Source: Aridibaculum aurantiacum
Lineage (GTDB): Bacteria > Bacteroidota > Bacteroidia > Chitinophagales > Chitinophagaceae
Length of the DNA stretch: 64,000 bases
Reading direction: 5' to 3'
Assembly: GCF_017355875.1 (NCBI RefSeq)
Contig: NZ_JAFEWC010000001.1
Location: 744,001-808,000 of the forward strand
Below are positions 16,059-24,466 of the stretch, one piece after another (positions within the stretch are counted from its first letter, which is position 1; every line of letters begins with the position of its first letter). Below the pieces are notes generated by a model. That model saw only the letters and a list, made by a program, of their open reading frames with translations. It had not been told where the DNA came from and did no database searches. A program made the translations under genes and the position numbers.

Positions 16059-17597
16059 ATGGCTTTACCTAAAGAGCCCAGGCAGAAGATGATCAACATG
16101 ATGTATTTGGTGCTAACAGCATTGCTGGCACTGAATGTATCATCTGAGATCTTGAATGCCTTTAAGATTGTAAATACAAGTTTGTTAAAGACAAACGACC
16201 TGGTTTCAATTTCTACTTCTACTTATTTAAAATCATTAGAAGCTAAGAAATCAGAACCAGAGAGCAGGGTTAAAGCTGAAGAATGGTACCCGGTTGCACA
16301 AAAAGCGACAGAACTAACCTCCAGGATCTATAGCTATATAGACCAGGTAAAAGATAGTTTGATGTTTGGGTCAGGATACAATCCAGCAGGAGGCGACTCT
16401 ACTTATAAGGAAGATAACCTGGATGCAGCTACAAGAATTCTTGTAGAAGGCGAACTAGGTAACAACCTGATGAAGAGCCTTGAAGACTATAAGAGAAATG
16501 TTCTGAATATTCATCCTGCAGTGAAAGCTGAGTTTGAGAAGAACCTTCCAATAGATTTCTCTGTTCCTAAAGCTGCTAAGCCTGAAAGTCCTACAGCTAA
16601 AGAATGGACAGCGACATATTTCAGAATGACTCCTACCATAGCGGCTCTTACTATTCTTAGTAAGTTTCAAAATGACGTAAGGACTACTGAGAACCGTATA
16701 GTAGCTTTTGCACACAGTAAAGTAGGAGAGGTAGCAGTACGTTTCGATACTTACCAGCCTTTGGTTGGTGCAAGTTCTACTTACCTGATGCCAGGCCAGG
16801 AGCTTGAGATCACTGCAGGTTTGGGTGCTTTCAGTAGCCAGAAGAAACCAACTATCACAATTAACGGCGCTCCTGCTGCTATTGAATCAGATGGTATGGC
16901 TCGTAAGAAGTTCAACGTACCTGGAGTAGGTTCTCACTCTGTAAACGTAGTTGTAAGCTACACTGACCAGGAAGGTAATCTTCGTACTGAAACTAAGAAG
17001 ATCGATTATACTGTAGGTTCTCCAACTGGTGCTAGTGTTAGTGCTGATGCGGTGAAAGTGCTTTATATCGGTTTGGATAATCCTCTTACCATCAGTGGTG
17101 GTAACGTGGGTGCTGAAAAAACCAATGCAAGCATTGATAATGGTACTTTAAGAAATCTTGGTGGTGGTAAGTTTGTTGCCAACGTAAGAACGCCAGGTAA
17201 AGCAACTATCAATGTAAATGCAGACGGTAAGAATACAGCTTTTGAATTCCGAGTAAAGCGTGTACCAGATCCAACTCCGATGGTTGGCCAAAGTGCAGGC
17301 GGAAGGGTTCAGGCTAACATTTTTAAAGCACAGCAAGGTTTGCGTGCAGATTTGAAAGACTTCGTATTCGAAGGTGTAAAGTATGATATTGTATCATTCG
17401 TGTTCTATGCTACCGGTGCAGGTTTCCCTGAAAACGCTGGTGTTGCTCAGAACCCTGGTGCATACTTCAATGGTGACTCTAAGAGAATAATGGAAAGATG
17501 CCGCCCTGGAACAACGGTGGTATTAGATGAGATAAGAGCAAGAGGACCTGACGGTGAAGTAAGACCTCTTCCTACTATGGCTTTCAACTTATATTAA
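16059..17597 (+). CDS. gldM: type IX secretion motor rod protein GldM (PorM)
   Basis: GldM spans the inner membrane once (hydrophobic segment at about residues 12-30, YLVLTALLALNVSSEI) and extends through the periplasm as a dimeric multi-domain shaft that carries motor movement to the GldK-GldN ring. The 512 residues match the family length. The N-terminal KEPRQKMINMMYLVLTALLALN is close to universal in this family (here shown to 20 residues at most by reading from residue 5). The periplasmic part shows the beta-rich repeats and the late SVFKAQQG-like segment (ANIFKAQQGLRA). It lies 12 bases upstream of gldN and is surely co-transcribed. Confidence 0.96.
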   Translation: MALPKEPRQKMINMMYLVLTALLALNVSSEILNAFKIVNTSLLKTNDLVSISTSTYLKSLEAKKSEPESRVKAEEWYPVAQKATELTSRIYSYIDQVKDSLMFGSGYNPAGGDSTYKEDNLDAATRILVEGELGNNLMKSLEDYKRNVLNIHPAVKAEFEKNLPIDFSVPKAAKPESPTAKEWTATYFRMTPTIAALTILSKFQNDVRTTENRIVAFAHSKVGEVAVRFDTYQPLVGASSTYLMPGQELEITAGLGAFSSQKKPTITINGAPAAIESDGMARKKFNVPGVGSHSVNVVVSYTDQEGNLRTETKKIDYTVGSPTGASVSADAVKVLYIGLDNPLTISGGNVGAEKTNASIDNGTLRNLGGGKFVANVRTPGKATINVNADGKNTAFEFRVKRVPDPTPMVGQSAGGRVQANIFKAQQGLRADLKDFVFEGVKYDIVSFVFYATGAGFPENAGVAQNPGAYFNGDSKRIMERCRPGTTVVLDEIRARGPDGEVRPLPTMAFNLY

Positions 17598-17609
17598 AAA
17601 CAATAGTTC

Positions 17610-18755
17610 ATGAATACGAGATTGTTTAAAACAGGTGTGGTGGCGTTATCAGCAGCTTTGCTGGTAGCTGAGGCTTCGGCTCAAACCCGTACCCGTAATG
17701 CCCGTACAAGGCAGCAGAGCGGTTATGGTAACACTTCTAGTGGTTACGGTAACACTACAACTAGTGGATACGGTAACACTACCAGTGGCTATGGCAATAC
17801 AGCTACTGACACTACGAGGAGAAGGGGTAATACCACCAATAGCGGCTATGGTAATACTGGTACTGGTTATGGTTCGGGTGCTGGATCAAACACTCAAACT
17901 TCCATGTCTATCAATCCTAACCTGCCAATAGAAGTGATTAAAGGTGGTAGTGGTATAGGCGACTCAGTTGCTCCATCACTACGTACAGATAATGCTATCG
18001 ACAGGCAGCTGGTAAAAGACAGAACCCCACTTGCATATGAGCATATTCGTGAAGACGATGCGGTTTACAAGCAAAGGGTATGGAGAGAGATCGATACACG
18101 CGAAAAGATGAACCTGCCTTTCCGTTATGCTGCAAATGAAGATGTAGGTAACCAGCGTTTCATTTCTATCGTTTACGATGCTATTCAGCGTGGTGATGTA
18201 ACTGTATTCAATGGTGATGATGATCGTTTCACTACGCCACTTACCAAAGAAGAAGTTGCTAAAGTTATCACCGGCGGTATGGACACTGTTCCTGTTATCA
18301 ATATGGAAGGAGAGATCGGTGGATACCAGGTAAGATCAAGAATGGTTGATCCTGACTCTATCTATCGTTTCAGGTTGAAAGAAGAGTGGATCTTTGATAA
18401 AGAATCTTCAAGAATGGTTGTTAGAATTTTAGGTATAGCGCCTATCATGACGCAGTATGCTTCTAACGGTATTTCACTTGGAGACAGAACTTTGTTCTGG
18501 GCTTACTATCCTGATCTAAGACCTACTTTGGCTAAATACGAAGTTTACAACGGTAGAAACTTTGCTGGTAGAATGAGTTGGGAGGAATTGTTTGAAAGCA
18601 GGTTCTTTAGCAGCTACATCACTAAGTCTACTATCGACAATCCTTTCGATCAAAGCTTAAGGCAGTTTATAAAAGATCCTTTATTCCGTTTGCTGGAAGG
18701 AGAGAATATCAAAGAAAAGATATTCAACTACGAGCAGGATCTATGGTCGTACTAA
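17610..18755 (+). CDS. gldN: type IX secretion ring protein GldN (PorN)
   Basis: GldN is the periplasmic partner of GldK in the outer-membrane-associated ring. The 381 residues begin with a signal peptide (cleavage after ASA near residue 24). Residues 37-92 are a low-complexity block with five SGYGNT units and a final TGYGSG. The conserved GldN domain covers roughly residues 130-381 (KDRTPLAYEHIREDDAVYK, VWREIDTREKMNLPFRY, and later RTLFWAYYPDLRP, GRMSWEELFESRFFSSYI). The repeat block is not part of the domain as I know it. This is the last gene of the operon, followed by a terminator. Confidence 0.95.
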   Translation: MNTRLFKTGVVALSAALLVAEASAQTRTRNARTRQQSGYGNTSSGYGNTTTSGYGNTTSGYGNTATDTTRRRGNTTNSGYGNTGTGYGSGAGSNTQTSMSINPNLPIEVIKGGSGIGDSVAPSLRTDNAIDRQLVKDRTPLAYEHIREDDAVYKQRVWREIDTREKMNLPFRYAANEDVGNQRFISIVYDAIQRGDVTVFNGDDDRFTTPLTKEEVAKVITGGMDTVPVINMEGEIGGYQVRSRMVDPDSIYRFRLKEEWIFDKESSRMVVRILGIAPIMTQYASNGISLGDRTLFWAYYPDLRPTLAKYEVYNGRNFAGRMSWEELFESRFFSSYITKSTIDNPFDQSLRQFIKDPLFRLLEGENIKEKIFNYEQDLWSY

Positions 18756-18778
18756 TCTTGGAATTATCCCAATAATAG

Positions 18779-18808
18779 AAAACCCGGAAATTTTCCGGGT
18801 TTTTTTAT
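18779..18808 (+). terminator. intrinsic terminator after gldN
   Basis: AACCCGG and CCGGGTT form the stem, which can extend through AAA/TTT. A run of Ts follows, about 25 bases after the gldN stop. Confidence 0.92.
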
Positions 18809-18905
18809 TTGCATTAAATCACTAATTATCTTCTTAATTAATTCTAAAAAGACTTGTTCCAGATGTGAACTGGATGTGAAAAACATTAAAAATAATTTAT
18901 TAGCA

Positions 18906-18999
18906 TTTGGCAGAACGCCTTCTTTACCTATCTTTACCGCGGTTTTTCATAGGATATTGGATTTTAAAAACGGGGCTGGATCTTCATCCTGGCCCCTTT
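18906..18999 (+). ncRNA. putative small RNA between gldN and uvrC
   Basis: TTTG (18906-18909), exactly 19 bases, then TATCTTTA (18929-18936) fits the Bacteroidota promoter layout TTTG-N19-TAnnTTTG with one mismatch in the last base. A transcript starting near 18943 would run about 55 bases to a hairpin (GGGGC and GCCCC with inner GGAT/ATCC, 18972-18995) followed by seven Ts. The promoter lies after the gldN terminator and faces the end of uvrC, so no gene is an obvious target. It could instead be a chance promoter ahead of the uvrC terminator. Confidence 0.35.
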
Positions 19000-19003
19000 T
19001 TTT
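18972..19003. terminator. bidirectional terminator at the 3' end of uvrC
   Basis: GGGGC-T-GGAT-CTTC-ATCC-TG-GCCCC is a stem with a small internal loop. The + strand has TTTTTTTATTTT after it. The - strand has GTTTTTA after it, just past the uvrC stop. It can therefore end uvrC and any transcript coming from the left. Confidence 0.7.
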
Positions 19004-20825
19004 ATTTTGGCTCATTTCCTATTTCTGGATGAAAATGCTTGTAAACAATTTGAGATTTAGATATTCCAATTATTGGAATTAAATCGTTCAGCGATTTTTC
19101 CTTAATACTTTTTACTGATTTAAAAGTCTTCAATAAAGTTTCGGCAGTTCCTTTTCCAATACCTTTTATTTCCTCAAGCTCATTTTTAAAAGTTCCCTTA
19201 CTTCTTTTTTGCCTGTGAAAGGTGATGCCAAACCTGTGTACCTCATCGCGAATACGTCTGATCAATTTAAGACTTTCGCTATCCCACGGTAGTTTCAGGG
19301 ATTGCTGGTCACCAGCAAAGAAAAGTTCTTCTTCACTTTTAGCTAAACCAACTATTGTAAGCTGGCCGGTGATGCCCAATTCATCTATAGCCTCTAAGGC
19401 TGCATTTAGCTGCCCTTTACCTCCATCTATGATCACCAGTTGAGGTAAAGATTGTTCTTCCTTAATAAGCCGAGAATAGCGCCTCAAAACCACTTCTTTC
19501 ATGGTGGCGAAATCATTGATACCCTCAACGGTTTTTACATTGAAGTGCCGGTAATCTTTTTTACTTGGTATCCCTTCTTTAAAACAAACCATAGCACTTA
19601 CCGGGTAGCTTCCCTGGAAGTTACTGTTATCAAAACATTCTATATGCACCGGTACTTCCTGCAATTTCAGGTCTTGCTGCAATTGATACAAAACCTGCTT
19701 TTTTTGCATATCAGATTTGCCTTCCAGCTGCAGTATCTTTTTCTTTCTTAGCTCTTCTGTGAAATGATTTACATTTTTGATAGAAAGGTCCAATAGCTTT
19801 TTCTTGTCGCCTCCTTTGGGTACGGTCACTATAGCACTGCCAGGTAAAAAATCCATTTCAAAAGGAACAATTATCTCTGTAGCTGAACTATTGAAGTTTT
19901 CGCGCAACCTTACAATTGCCAGCGGCAACACTTCTTCTTCATTTTCTTCCAGCTTTGTTTCTACGCGTATGGTATGCGTTTGTACGATCGTCCCATTTTG
20001 TACCATCAGGTAGTTTACATAAGCAGTGTCTCCATCTTTCAAAATAGAGAAAACATCCAGGTTGGAAAGATGCCTGCTAACAATTACAGACTTGGATTGG
20101 AAATTCTCAAGGTGCTCTATTTTCTTTTTGGCTATCTCAGCTTTCTCAAATTCCATGTTTGTAGCATGCTTCATCATCTCCACTTTGTAATGCTGTATCA
20201 CTGGCTGGAGATTTCCTTTGAGGATGTTTCTTACTTGCTGAATGGCTTCGGCATATTGTTGCTCATCCTGAAGCCCTTCACAGGGTCCTTTACAGTTTCC
20301 AAGGTGGTACTCCAGGCAAACCTTGTATTTGCCCTTATTGATGTTGTAAGGCGCCAGGTTTAGCTTGCATGTGCGCAATGCCACGTTCTGCTTTATAAAT
20401 GTTAGCAGCTCTCTCACCTTAGCCACTGAAGTAAATGGCCCCAGGTATTCAGATCCATCATTGATGCGGGTACGTGTAAGAAAAACACGTGGGAAAGGTT
20501 CTTTTTTAATGACGATATACGGGAAGCTTTTATCGTCCTTAAGATCAATATTGAACTTTGGCTTATACTGTTTGATCAATGCATTTTCTAAGAAAAATGC
20601 GTCCTGCTCGCTATTGGTAATGGTAAATTCTATGCGGTTGATCCGCTTTACCAGTTCGTGTGTTTTGTAATTGGTGAAGGTTTTAGAGAAATAGCTTCCT
20701 GTACGTTTTCTCAGGTCTTTTGCTTTACCTACGTAAAGCAGTTCATTATGTACGTCGAAATATTTATAGATACCAGGTTGATGTGGTATCGTGTGTGCCA
20801 ATTGCTGGTATTCGTGCTGCGTCAT
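19002..20825 (-). CDS. uvrC: excinuclease ABC subunit C UvrC
   Basis: UvrC makes both incisions in nucleotide excision repair with UvrA and UvrB. The 607 residues show the N-terminal GIY-YIG nuclease (GIY at 18-20, YVG at 31-33, GKAKDLRKR next). A UvrB-interacting UVR motif lies near the middle (MEFEKAEIAKKKIEHLENF). The RNase H-like C-terminal nuclease has ECFDNSNFQGSYPVSAMV and LVIIDGGKGQLNAA. A helix-hairpin-helix pair follows (LEEIKGIGKGTAETLLK). The start is 9 bases after the stop of the upstream lipoprotein gene, so the two are probably co-transcribed. Confidence 0.97.
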   Translation of the reverse strand: MTQHEYQQLAHTIPHQPGIYKYFDVHNELLYVGKAKDLRKRTGSYFSKTFTNYKTHELVKRINRIEFTITNSEQDAFFLENALIKQYKPKFNIDLKDDKSFPYIVIKKEPFPRVFLTRTRINDGSEYLGPFTSVAKVRELLTFIKQNVALRTCKLNLAPYNINKGKYKVCLEYHLGNCKGPCEGLQDEQQYAEAIQQVRNILKGNLQPVIQHYKVEMMKHATNMEFEKAEIAKKKIEHLENFQSKSVIVSRHLSNLDVFSILKDGDTAYVNYLMVQNGTIVQTHTIRVETKLEENEEEVLPLAIVRLRENFNSSATEIIVPFEMDFLPGSAIVTVPKGGDKKKLLDLSIKNVNHFTEELRKKKILQLEGKSDMQKKQVLYQLQQDLKLQEVPVHIECFDNSNFQGSYPVSAMVCFKEGIPSKKDYRHFNVKTVEGINDFATMKEVVLRRYSRLIKEEQSLPQLVIIDGGKGQLNAALEAIDELGITGQLTIVGLAKSEEELFFAGDQQSLKLPWDSESLKLIRRIRDEVHRFGITFHRQKRSKGTFKNELEEIKGIGKGTAETLLKTFKSVKSIKEKSLNDLIPIIGISKSQIVYKHFHPEIGNEPK

Positions 20826-20834
20826 ATTCTTCCT

Positions 20835-21389
20835 CTACTTTGGGTTCCATACTACAATTGTTCTCTGTGTCTTTTCTGGTTGATTGGGCAATTGTATTAC
20901 ACGGTTGTTTTCAAAACTTTCATTTGGCTTCCAGTTCAATTGCTCAATAATTGAGCTGTCACCTCTTGTTAAGTATCGCCTGATAAATATCCTTTTAACC
21001 GTTTCGCCATCTTCATGAAGCAGAACGTTTACATTTTGTACATCCAGGTCTTTTTTACTGGTGGAATAGCTTAGCGAAAAGCTGCCGGTTGTTTGATCAT
21101 GAAAAACACTTTCTTCATAATGTTCTTTCAATTCCGAATTATTGATATCTGACTGTAAAAAAGCAGATGCATAATAGGCTACGCTGTCTTTTGTAAGCGT
21201 GGTAGAATCGCGGTTGTCGCCGTTTATTTCAATTTTATAAATGAAATAAGGTGTGGACTGTATGTCTTTAAGTTCGTTCTCAAAAAATTGTTTTACCTGG
21301 AAGAAGATGACATCGTCTTTTTTCTTTTCATTGCTATCGCTGCAACCAATGGAAAATATGAAAATGAAGAGCCAAAGGATTTTATTCAT
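20835..21389 (-). CDS. hypothetical lipoprotein upstream of uvrC
   Basis: A 184-residue protein I do not recognise. It begins with a lipoprotein signal (MNKILWLFIFIFSIGC, lipid-bearing Cys at residue 16). A mixed polar region of about 170 residues follows, with alternating hydrophobic residues that suggest beta structure. It ends 9 bases before uvrC. A perfect -7 element (TATTTTTG on the - strand) lies only four bases before its ATG. The gene is noticeably AT-rich compared with uvrC. Its association with uvrC may be positional only. Confidence 0.8.
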   Translation of the reverse strand: MNKILWLFIFIFSIGCSDSNEKKKDDVIFFQVKQFFENELKDIQSTPYFIYKIEINGDNRDSTTLTKDSVAYYASAFLQSDINNSELKEHYEESVFHDQTTGSFSLSYSTSKKDLDVQNVNVLLHEDGETVKRIFIRRYLTRGDSSIIEQLNWKPNESFENNRVIQLPNQPEKTQRTIVVWNPK

Positions 21390-21393
21390 CTTG

Positions 21394-21401
21394 CAAAAAT
21401 A
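21394..21401 (-). promoter_or_regulatory. -7 promoter element immediately before a start codon
   Basis: On the - strand the sequence is TATTTTTG, a match to TAnnTTTG, with a T-run 19 bases upstream in place of TTTG. The element ends five bases before the ATG at 21389, so transcription would begin at or very near the start codon, giving an almost leaderless message for the lipoprotein-uvrC pair. Confidence 0.45.
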
Positions 21402-21419
21402 CTATTAAGCATAATGGTA

Positions 21420-21460
21420 AAAAAAGAAGAGGCTGTTAGTTTAACAGCCTCTTCTTTTTT
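21420..21460. terminator. strong bidirectional terminator
   Basis: AAAAAAGAAGAGGCTGTTA and its exact complement flank a three-base loop, giving a 19-bp stem bordered by A-runs and T-runs. On the - strand it lies just after the stop of the barrel-protein gene, ending the sigma-factor operon and insulating the lipoprotein-uvrC unit. Confidence 0.93.
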
Positions 21461-21473
21461 ATTTCATTTTAGA

Positions 21474-22898
21474 TTATAAAGGTTTGGTGACACCAATCTT
21501 CAACCCGTAATCGAGCAGGTGCTCCCTGATTGGGTATTGAGGTACCATAGAAGGTAAATGTTGATAACGAACCTGTGGTCCTACCTGCCATTTGTATTTG
21601 CCAGCTTTGAAACTCAAGTACGCTTCAAAAGAGCTGTTAATATTCCAATGTTGTAAAATGTCAGAAGTTTGCGTGTAGTTCTTCAGGTTGGTAGAAAGTA
21701 TGAAAGCTTCTGTATTTACCTGGTAAGTAGGCTGGATGCTTGCACCAATATTCAGTTGTACAATCTTATTTCCCAGAACCTCGTAATCTATACCTACAGG
21801 GATGGCTACCTGGTAGTAACGATTGTTTATCTCAGCATCCTGGTACCCGGAACTGGTACGGTAGAATGCAAATGAGTTGATCGTGTCTATGCCATAGTTT
21901 CTATGTAGCGTGATGGTAGCCAGCTCTGCCTGTGATTTATAAGCTTCAATCTTATATTGTCTAACATTGAACTGGAAGCCTGTTTTGATACGCAACCTTT
22001 TGTTCAGGCTATAGAATAAGGCCATTCCAGCTTCCAAACCGTTACCTGGTTTATGCCTAACAATCTGGTGAACATCAGCAACCAAATTCAGGGCTACAGG
22101 GCCTTCGCTTTCTTTCTCTGTTTTTTTGTTTTCGCGAAGCCTGCGATAGCTAACGGATGGTGTTACATTTACCTGGTAGCTAAACCTTTTTTTCCAACTT
22201 TGTTTTACTGGTGAAGGAGTAAGTGGCATACCTACAATTTCTTTTGATAGATCTTTTTGGTCCACCTTCAACTTTGGTAAGTTGGCAGGTAATGCTTTGG
22301 AAATTTCAGGAGTTGATGTAAGCACATTTTGCACCTGTTCATTATTGTCTTCTTGTAATGAGATCTGTTTTGTTGCAATCAATTTTGGTGAAGCGACTTC
22401 TGAAAGTAACAGCCTACTTGGAGCAACAGAACTTTCTTTACTTGTTGCCATGGTTCTTTCAGAAACACTGGAAGACGTTGCCGGCTGATTATGAACTACC
22501 AGTTCTCTATCAGTAAAAACATTTGCCGTATTAATATTGGAAACCGGCTGCTGAGCATTTCTCCATGAGCTGGCTTTTTGGCTTATGTCATCCTTCTGCA
22601 GTGCAATAGGAGTGACGGTAGCTAAGGCATTTTCTTCTGCGGATGTTGCAGTCGATTGTGCTATAGATACATTAGGATGTAAAGCGAAAATATTTGGTTG
22701 GGGCGTGAAGTGGATGCAAACTGCAATTGTGGTGATCAATAAAACAAAAGCAGCAATGGTAAGGGCAGGCCAGCTTTTTTCTCCATGAAGCTGTTTATTT
22801 ATATTTCTCCATATAGCATCCGACGGGTACATCCGGTGACTGTCGGCTTGTTCCTTAAGGAACTGTTCGAAATCGTCTTTGTAAAAATTGTCTTCCAT
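21474..22898 (-). CDS. membrane protein with anti-sigma-like N-terminus and predicted beta-barrel C-terminus
   Basis: A 474-residue protein encoded 17 bases after an ECF sigma factor gene. Residues 1-40 are a hydrophilic, helical, presumably cytoplasmic segment (FYKDDFEQFLKEQADSHRMY). One strong membrane helix follows at about 44-66. Residues 70-225 are a Ser/Thr/Ala/Gln-rich linker, and about 230-474 show alternating aromatic/hydrophobic strands ending in GLKIGVTKPL, resembling the PorT-like outer-membrane barrel domain. The gene position suggests an anti-sigma factor, but no zinc-binding anti-sigma or FecR domain is visible. One reading is a protein spanning from inner to outer membrane that senses envelope state. 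The barrel assignment is by strand pattern only. Confidence 0.75.
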   Translation of the reverse strand: MEDNFYKDDFEQFLKEQADSHRMYPSDAIWRNINKQLHGEKSWPALTIAAFVLLITTIAVCIHFTPQPNIFALHPNVSIAQSTATSAEENALATVTPIALQKDDISQKASSWRNAQQPVSNINTANVFTDRELVVHNQPATSSSVSERTMATSKESSVAPSRLLLSEVASPKLIATKQISLQEDNNEQVQNVLTSTPEISKALPANLPKLKVDQKDLSKEIVGMPLTPSPVKQSWKKRFSYQVNVTPSVSYRRLRENKKTEKESEGPVALNLVADVHQIVRHKPGNGLEAGMALFYSLNKRLRIKTGFQFNVRQYKIEAYKSQAELATITLHRNYGIDTINSFAFYRTSSGYQDAEINNRYYQVAIPVGIDYEVLGNKIVQLNIGASIQPTYQVNTEAFILSTNLKNYTQTSDILQHWNINSSFEAYLSFKAGKYKWQVGPQVRYQHLPSMVPQYPIREHLLDYGLKIGVTKPL

Positions 22899-22915
22899 CT
22901 ACTCAAAAGCGTTTT

Positions 22916-23494
22916 TCACTTCTTTACTCCAGCTAGCCAGCCAAACTGGGGTTTTGGTTTTTCCAGGATGTTTTTCTTCAGCAAGATATTCTCCAGCATT
23001 GCCTTTGCCCTGGTGTATTGGCTGCGGCTGGTGCTTTCTTCTATTTCAAGCATGGTGGCTATTTCACGATGACTGAAGCCTTCAATAGCATAAAGGTTCA
23101 GTACCGTTCGATAACCTATTGGCAACATGCGGATGCATTCCGTTACCTGTTTAGCCTGCATGATAGAAGGTATAGTCTCTTCTTTTATATGCAGGTAATT
23201 AGCCTGGGCCAAGTCCACACTTTCATTAAACTTTTTGTTCTTCTTCAAAAAGTTTATACACGTATGCACAACTATCCTTCTTATCCACCCTTCAAATGCA
23301 CCTTTGTTTTGAAATGTATGAACCTGTGTAAAGACCTTGATGAATGCTTCCTGCAACATGTCTTCGGCGTCTTCCCTGTTTTGAGAATAGCGGTAACATA
23401 CTGAAAGCATTTTAGGACTGTACCTGTTATACAATTCCCTTTGGGCAGCGGGATCATTATGCAGACATCCGGCAATTATATATTCTTCTGTCAT
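22916..23494 (-). CDS. ECF-family RNA polymerase sigma factor
   Basis: A 192-residue extracytoplasmic-function sigma factor. Region 2 spans about residues 17-65 (YNRYSPKMLSVCYRYSQNRE, then DAEDMLQEAFIKVF, the -10 binding helix). Region 4 spans about 120-170 (GYRTVLNLYAIEGFSHREIA, then a helix-turn-helix ending TRAKAMLENIL). Regions 1 and 3 are absent, as expected for the group. It is first in a two-gene unit with the barrel protein and is transcribed away from the stress-protein gene. Similar sigma factors in this phylum include SigP, which controls type IX secretion genes in Porphyromonas. Whether this one does so is unknown. Confidence 0.94.
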   Translation of the reverse strand: MTEEYIIAGCLHNDPAAQRELYNRYSPKMLSVCYRYSQNREDAEDMLQEAFIKVFTQVHTFQNKGAFEGWIRRIVVHTCINFLKKNKKFNESVDLAQANYLHIKEETIPSIMQAKQVTECIRMLPIGYRTVLNLYAIEGFSHREIATMLEIEESTSRSQYTRAKAMLENILLKKNILEKPKPQFGWLAGVKK

Positions 23495-23632
23495 GCAGGT
23501 AATAGGAATGATTACCTTTTAAAGTTAGACAAATATTTGCTTCAGCTGCTGCTTTGCAAATAAAAAATAGTAAAGCAACAAAATGAAAATCCAATATTTT
23601 TACCACTACCAATACCAAAGTATTTACTAGCC

Positions 23633-24466
23633 ATGAAGAATATACTTGTTCCAACTGATTTTTCGGATGTAGCTAAAAATGCAGCCCAATATGCTGTACA
23701 ACTTGCAAAGCAGGTAGGTGCGCAAAAGATCATTTTATACAATGCCTACCAGGCGCCTGTTATAACAGAGCCTACTATGCCAGTGGTTCAATTGATAGAC
23801 ATGGACACGCTGAAAAACATTACCGACGATGGACTTGCCAACTTCAAAGAATGGATGCATACCATAACGCCTGGTGAAATAGAATTGGAAACACTGAGTG
23901 AATTTGCAGTGCTCTCTAATAACATAGAGGAAGTGTGCGAACGCACCAAAGCTGACCTGGTGGTAATGGGCATTACAGGTGGAAGCAAGTTAGAAGAAGT
24001 ATTGATTGGCAGCACAGCTATTAGCGTGGTAAATCATAGCAAAGTGCCGGTAGTGGTTATTCCGCCTAATGCCACTTATTCTAAAATTAATAAGGTAGCG
24101 CTAGCCTGCGATTTCAAAAAAATAGAGGAGACAACTCCAGTAGCAGCTATTAATGCTATAATGAAAGATACAGGTGCAAGCTTGCTGGTATTACATGTAG
24201 AGAACAACAATAAACATTTTGATGATAAAGCTGAAGTGGAGAGCCTGAAACTTCAAAGCTTACTGCACGAGTTTGATCCTCAGTTTCACTTTATAGAACA
24301 TGAGGATTTTGTAGAAGGAATTAATGAATTTGTTGACACGCACAAAATAGACCTGCTGATCACCATTCCAAAGAAGCATGGATTGTTTGAGGGGCTATTT
24401 AGAAGAAGCCACACAAAGCAACTTGCATTTCACAGCCACGTGCCGCTAATGTGCATTCACGAGTAG
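23633..24466 (+). CDS. tandem-domain universal stress protein (UspA family)
   Basis: A 277-residue cytoplasmic protein with two Usp folds in tandem. The first (residues 1-146) starts MKNILVPTDFSDVAKNAAQY and contains GITGGSKLEEVLIGST, which fits the ATP-binding pattern G-x2-G-x9-G-S/T. The second (about 150-277) starts NKVALACDFKKIE and has ITIPKKHGLFEGLF instead of that pattern, so it probably does not bind ATP. The stop overlaps the stop end of the convergent small membrane protein gene by ten bases. Role: stress adaptation, with no specific partner visible. Confidence 0.93.
   Translation: MKNILVPTDFSDVAKNAAQYAVQLAKQVGAQKIILYNAYQAPVITEPTMPVVQLIDMDTLKNITDDGLANFKEWMHTITPGEIELETLSEFAVLSNNIEEVCERTKADLVVMGITGGSKLEEVLIGSTAISVVNHSKVPVVVIPPNATYSKINKVALACDFKKIEETTPVAAINAIMKDTGASLLVLHVENNNKHFDDKAEVESLKLQSLLHEFDPQFHFIEHEDFVEGINEFVDTHKIDLLITIPKKHGLFEGLFRRSHTKQLAFHSHVPLMCIHE

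Noticed and set aside
18876-19082. 68-codon open frame overlapping the 3' end of uvrC
   Set aside because: It runs across a promoter-like element, a terminator hairpin and the antisense of uvrC, and has no recognisable domain.
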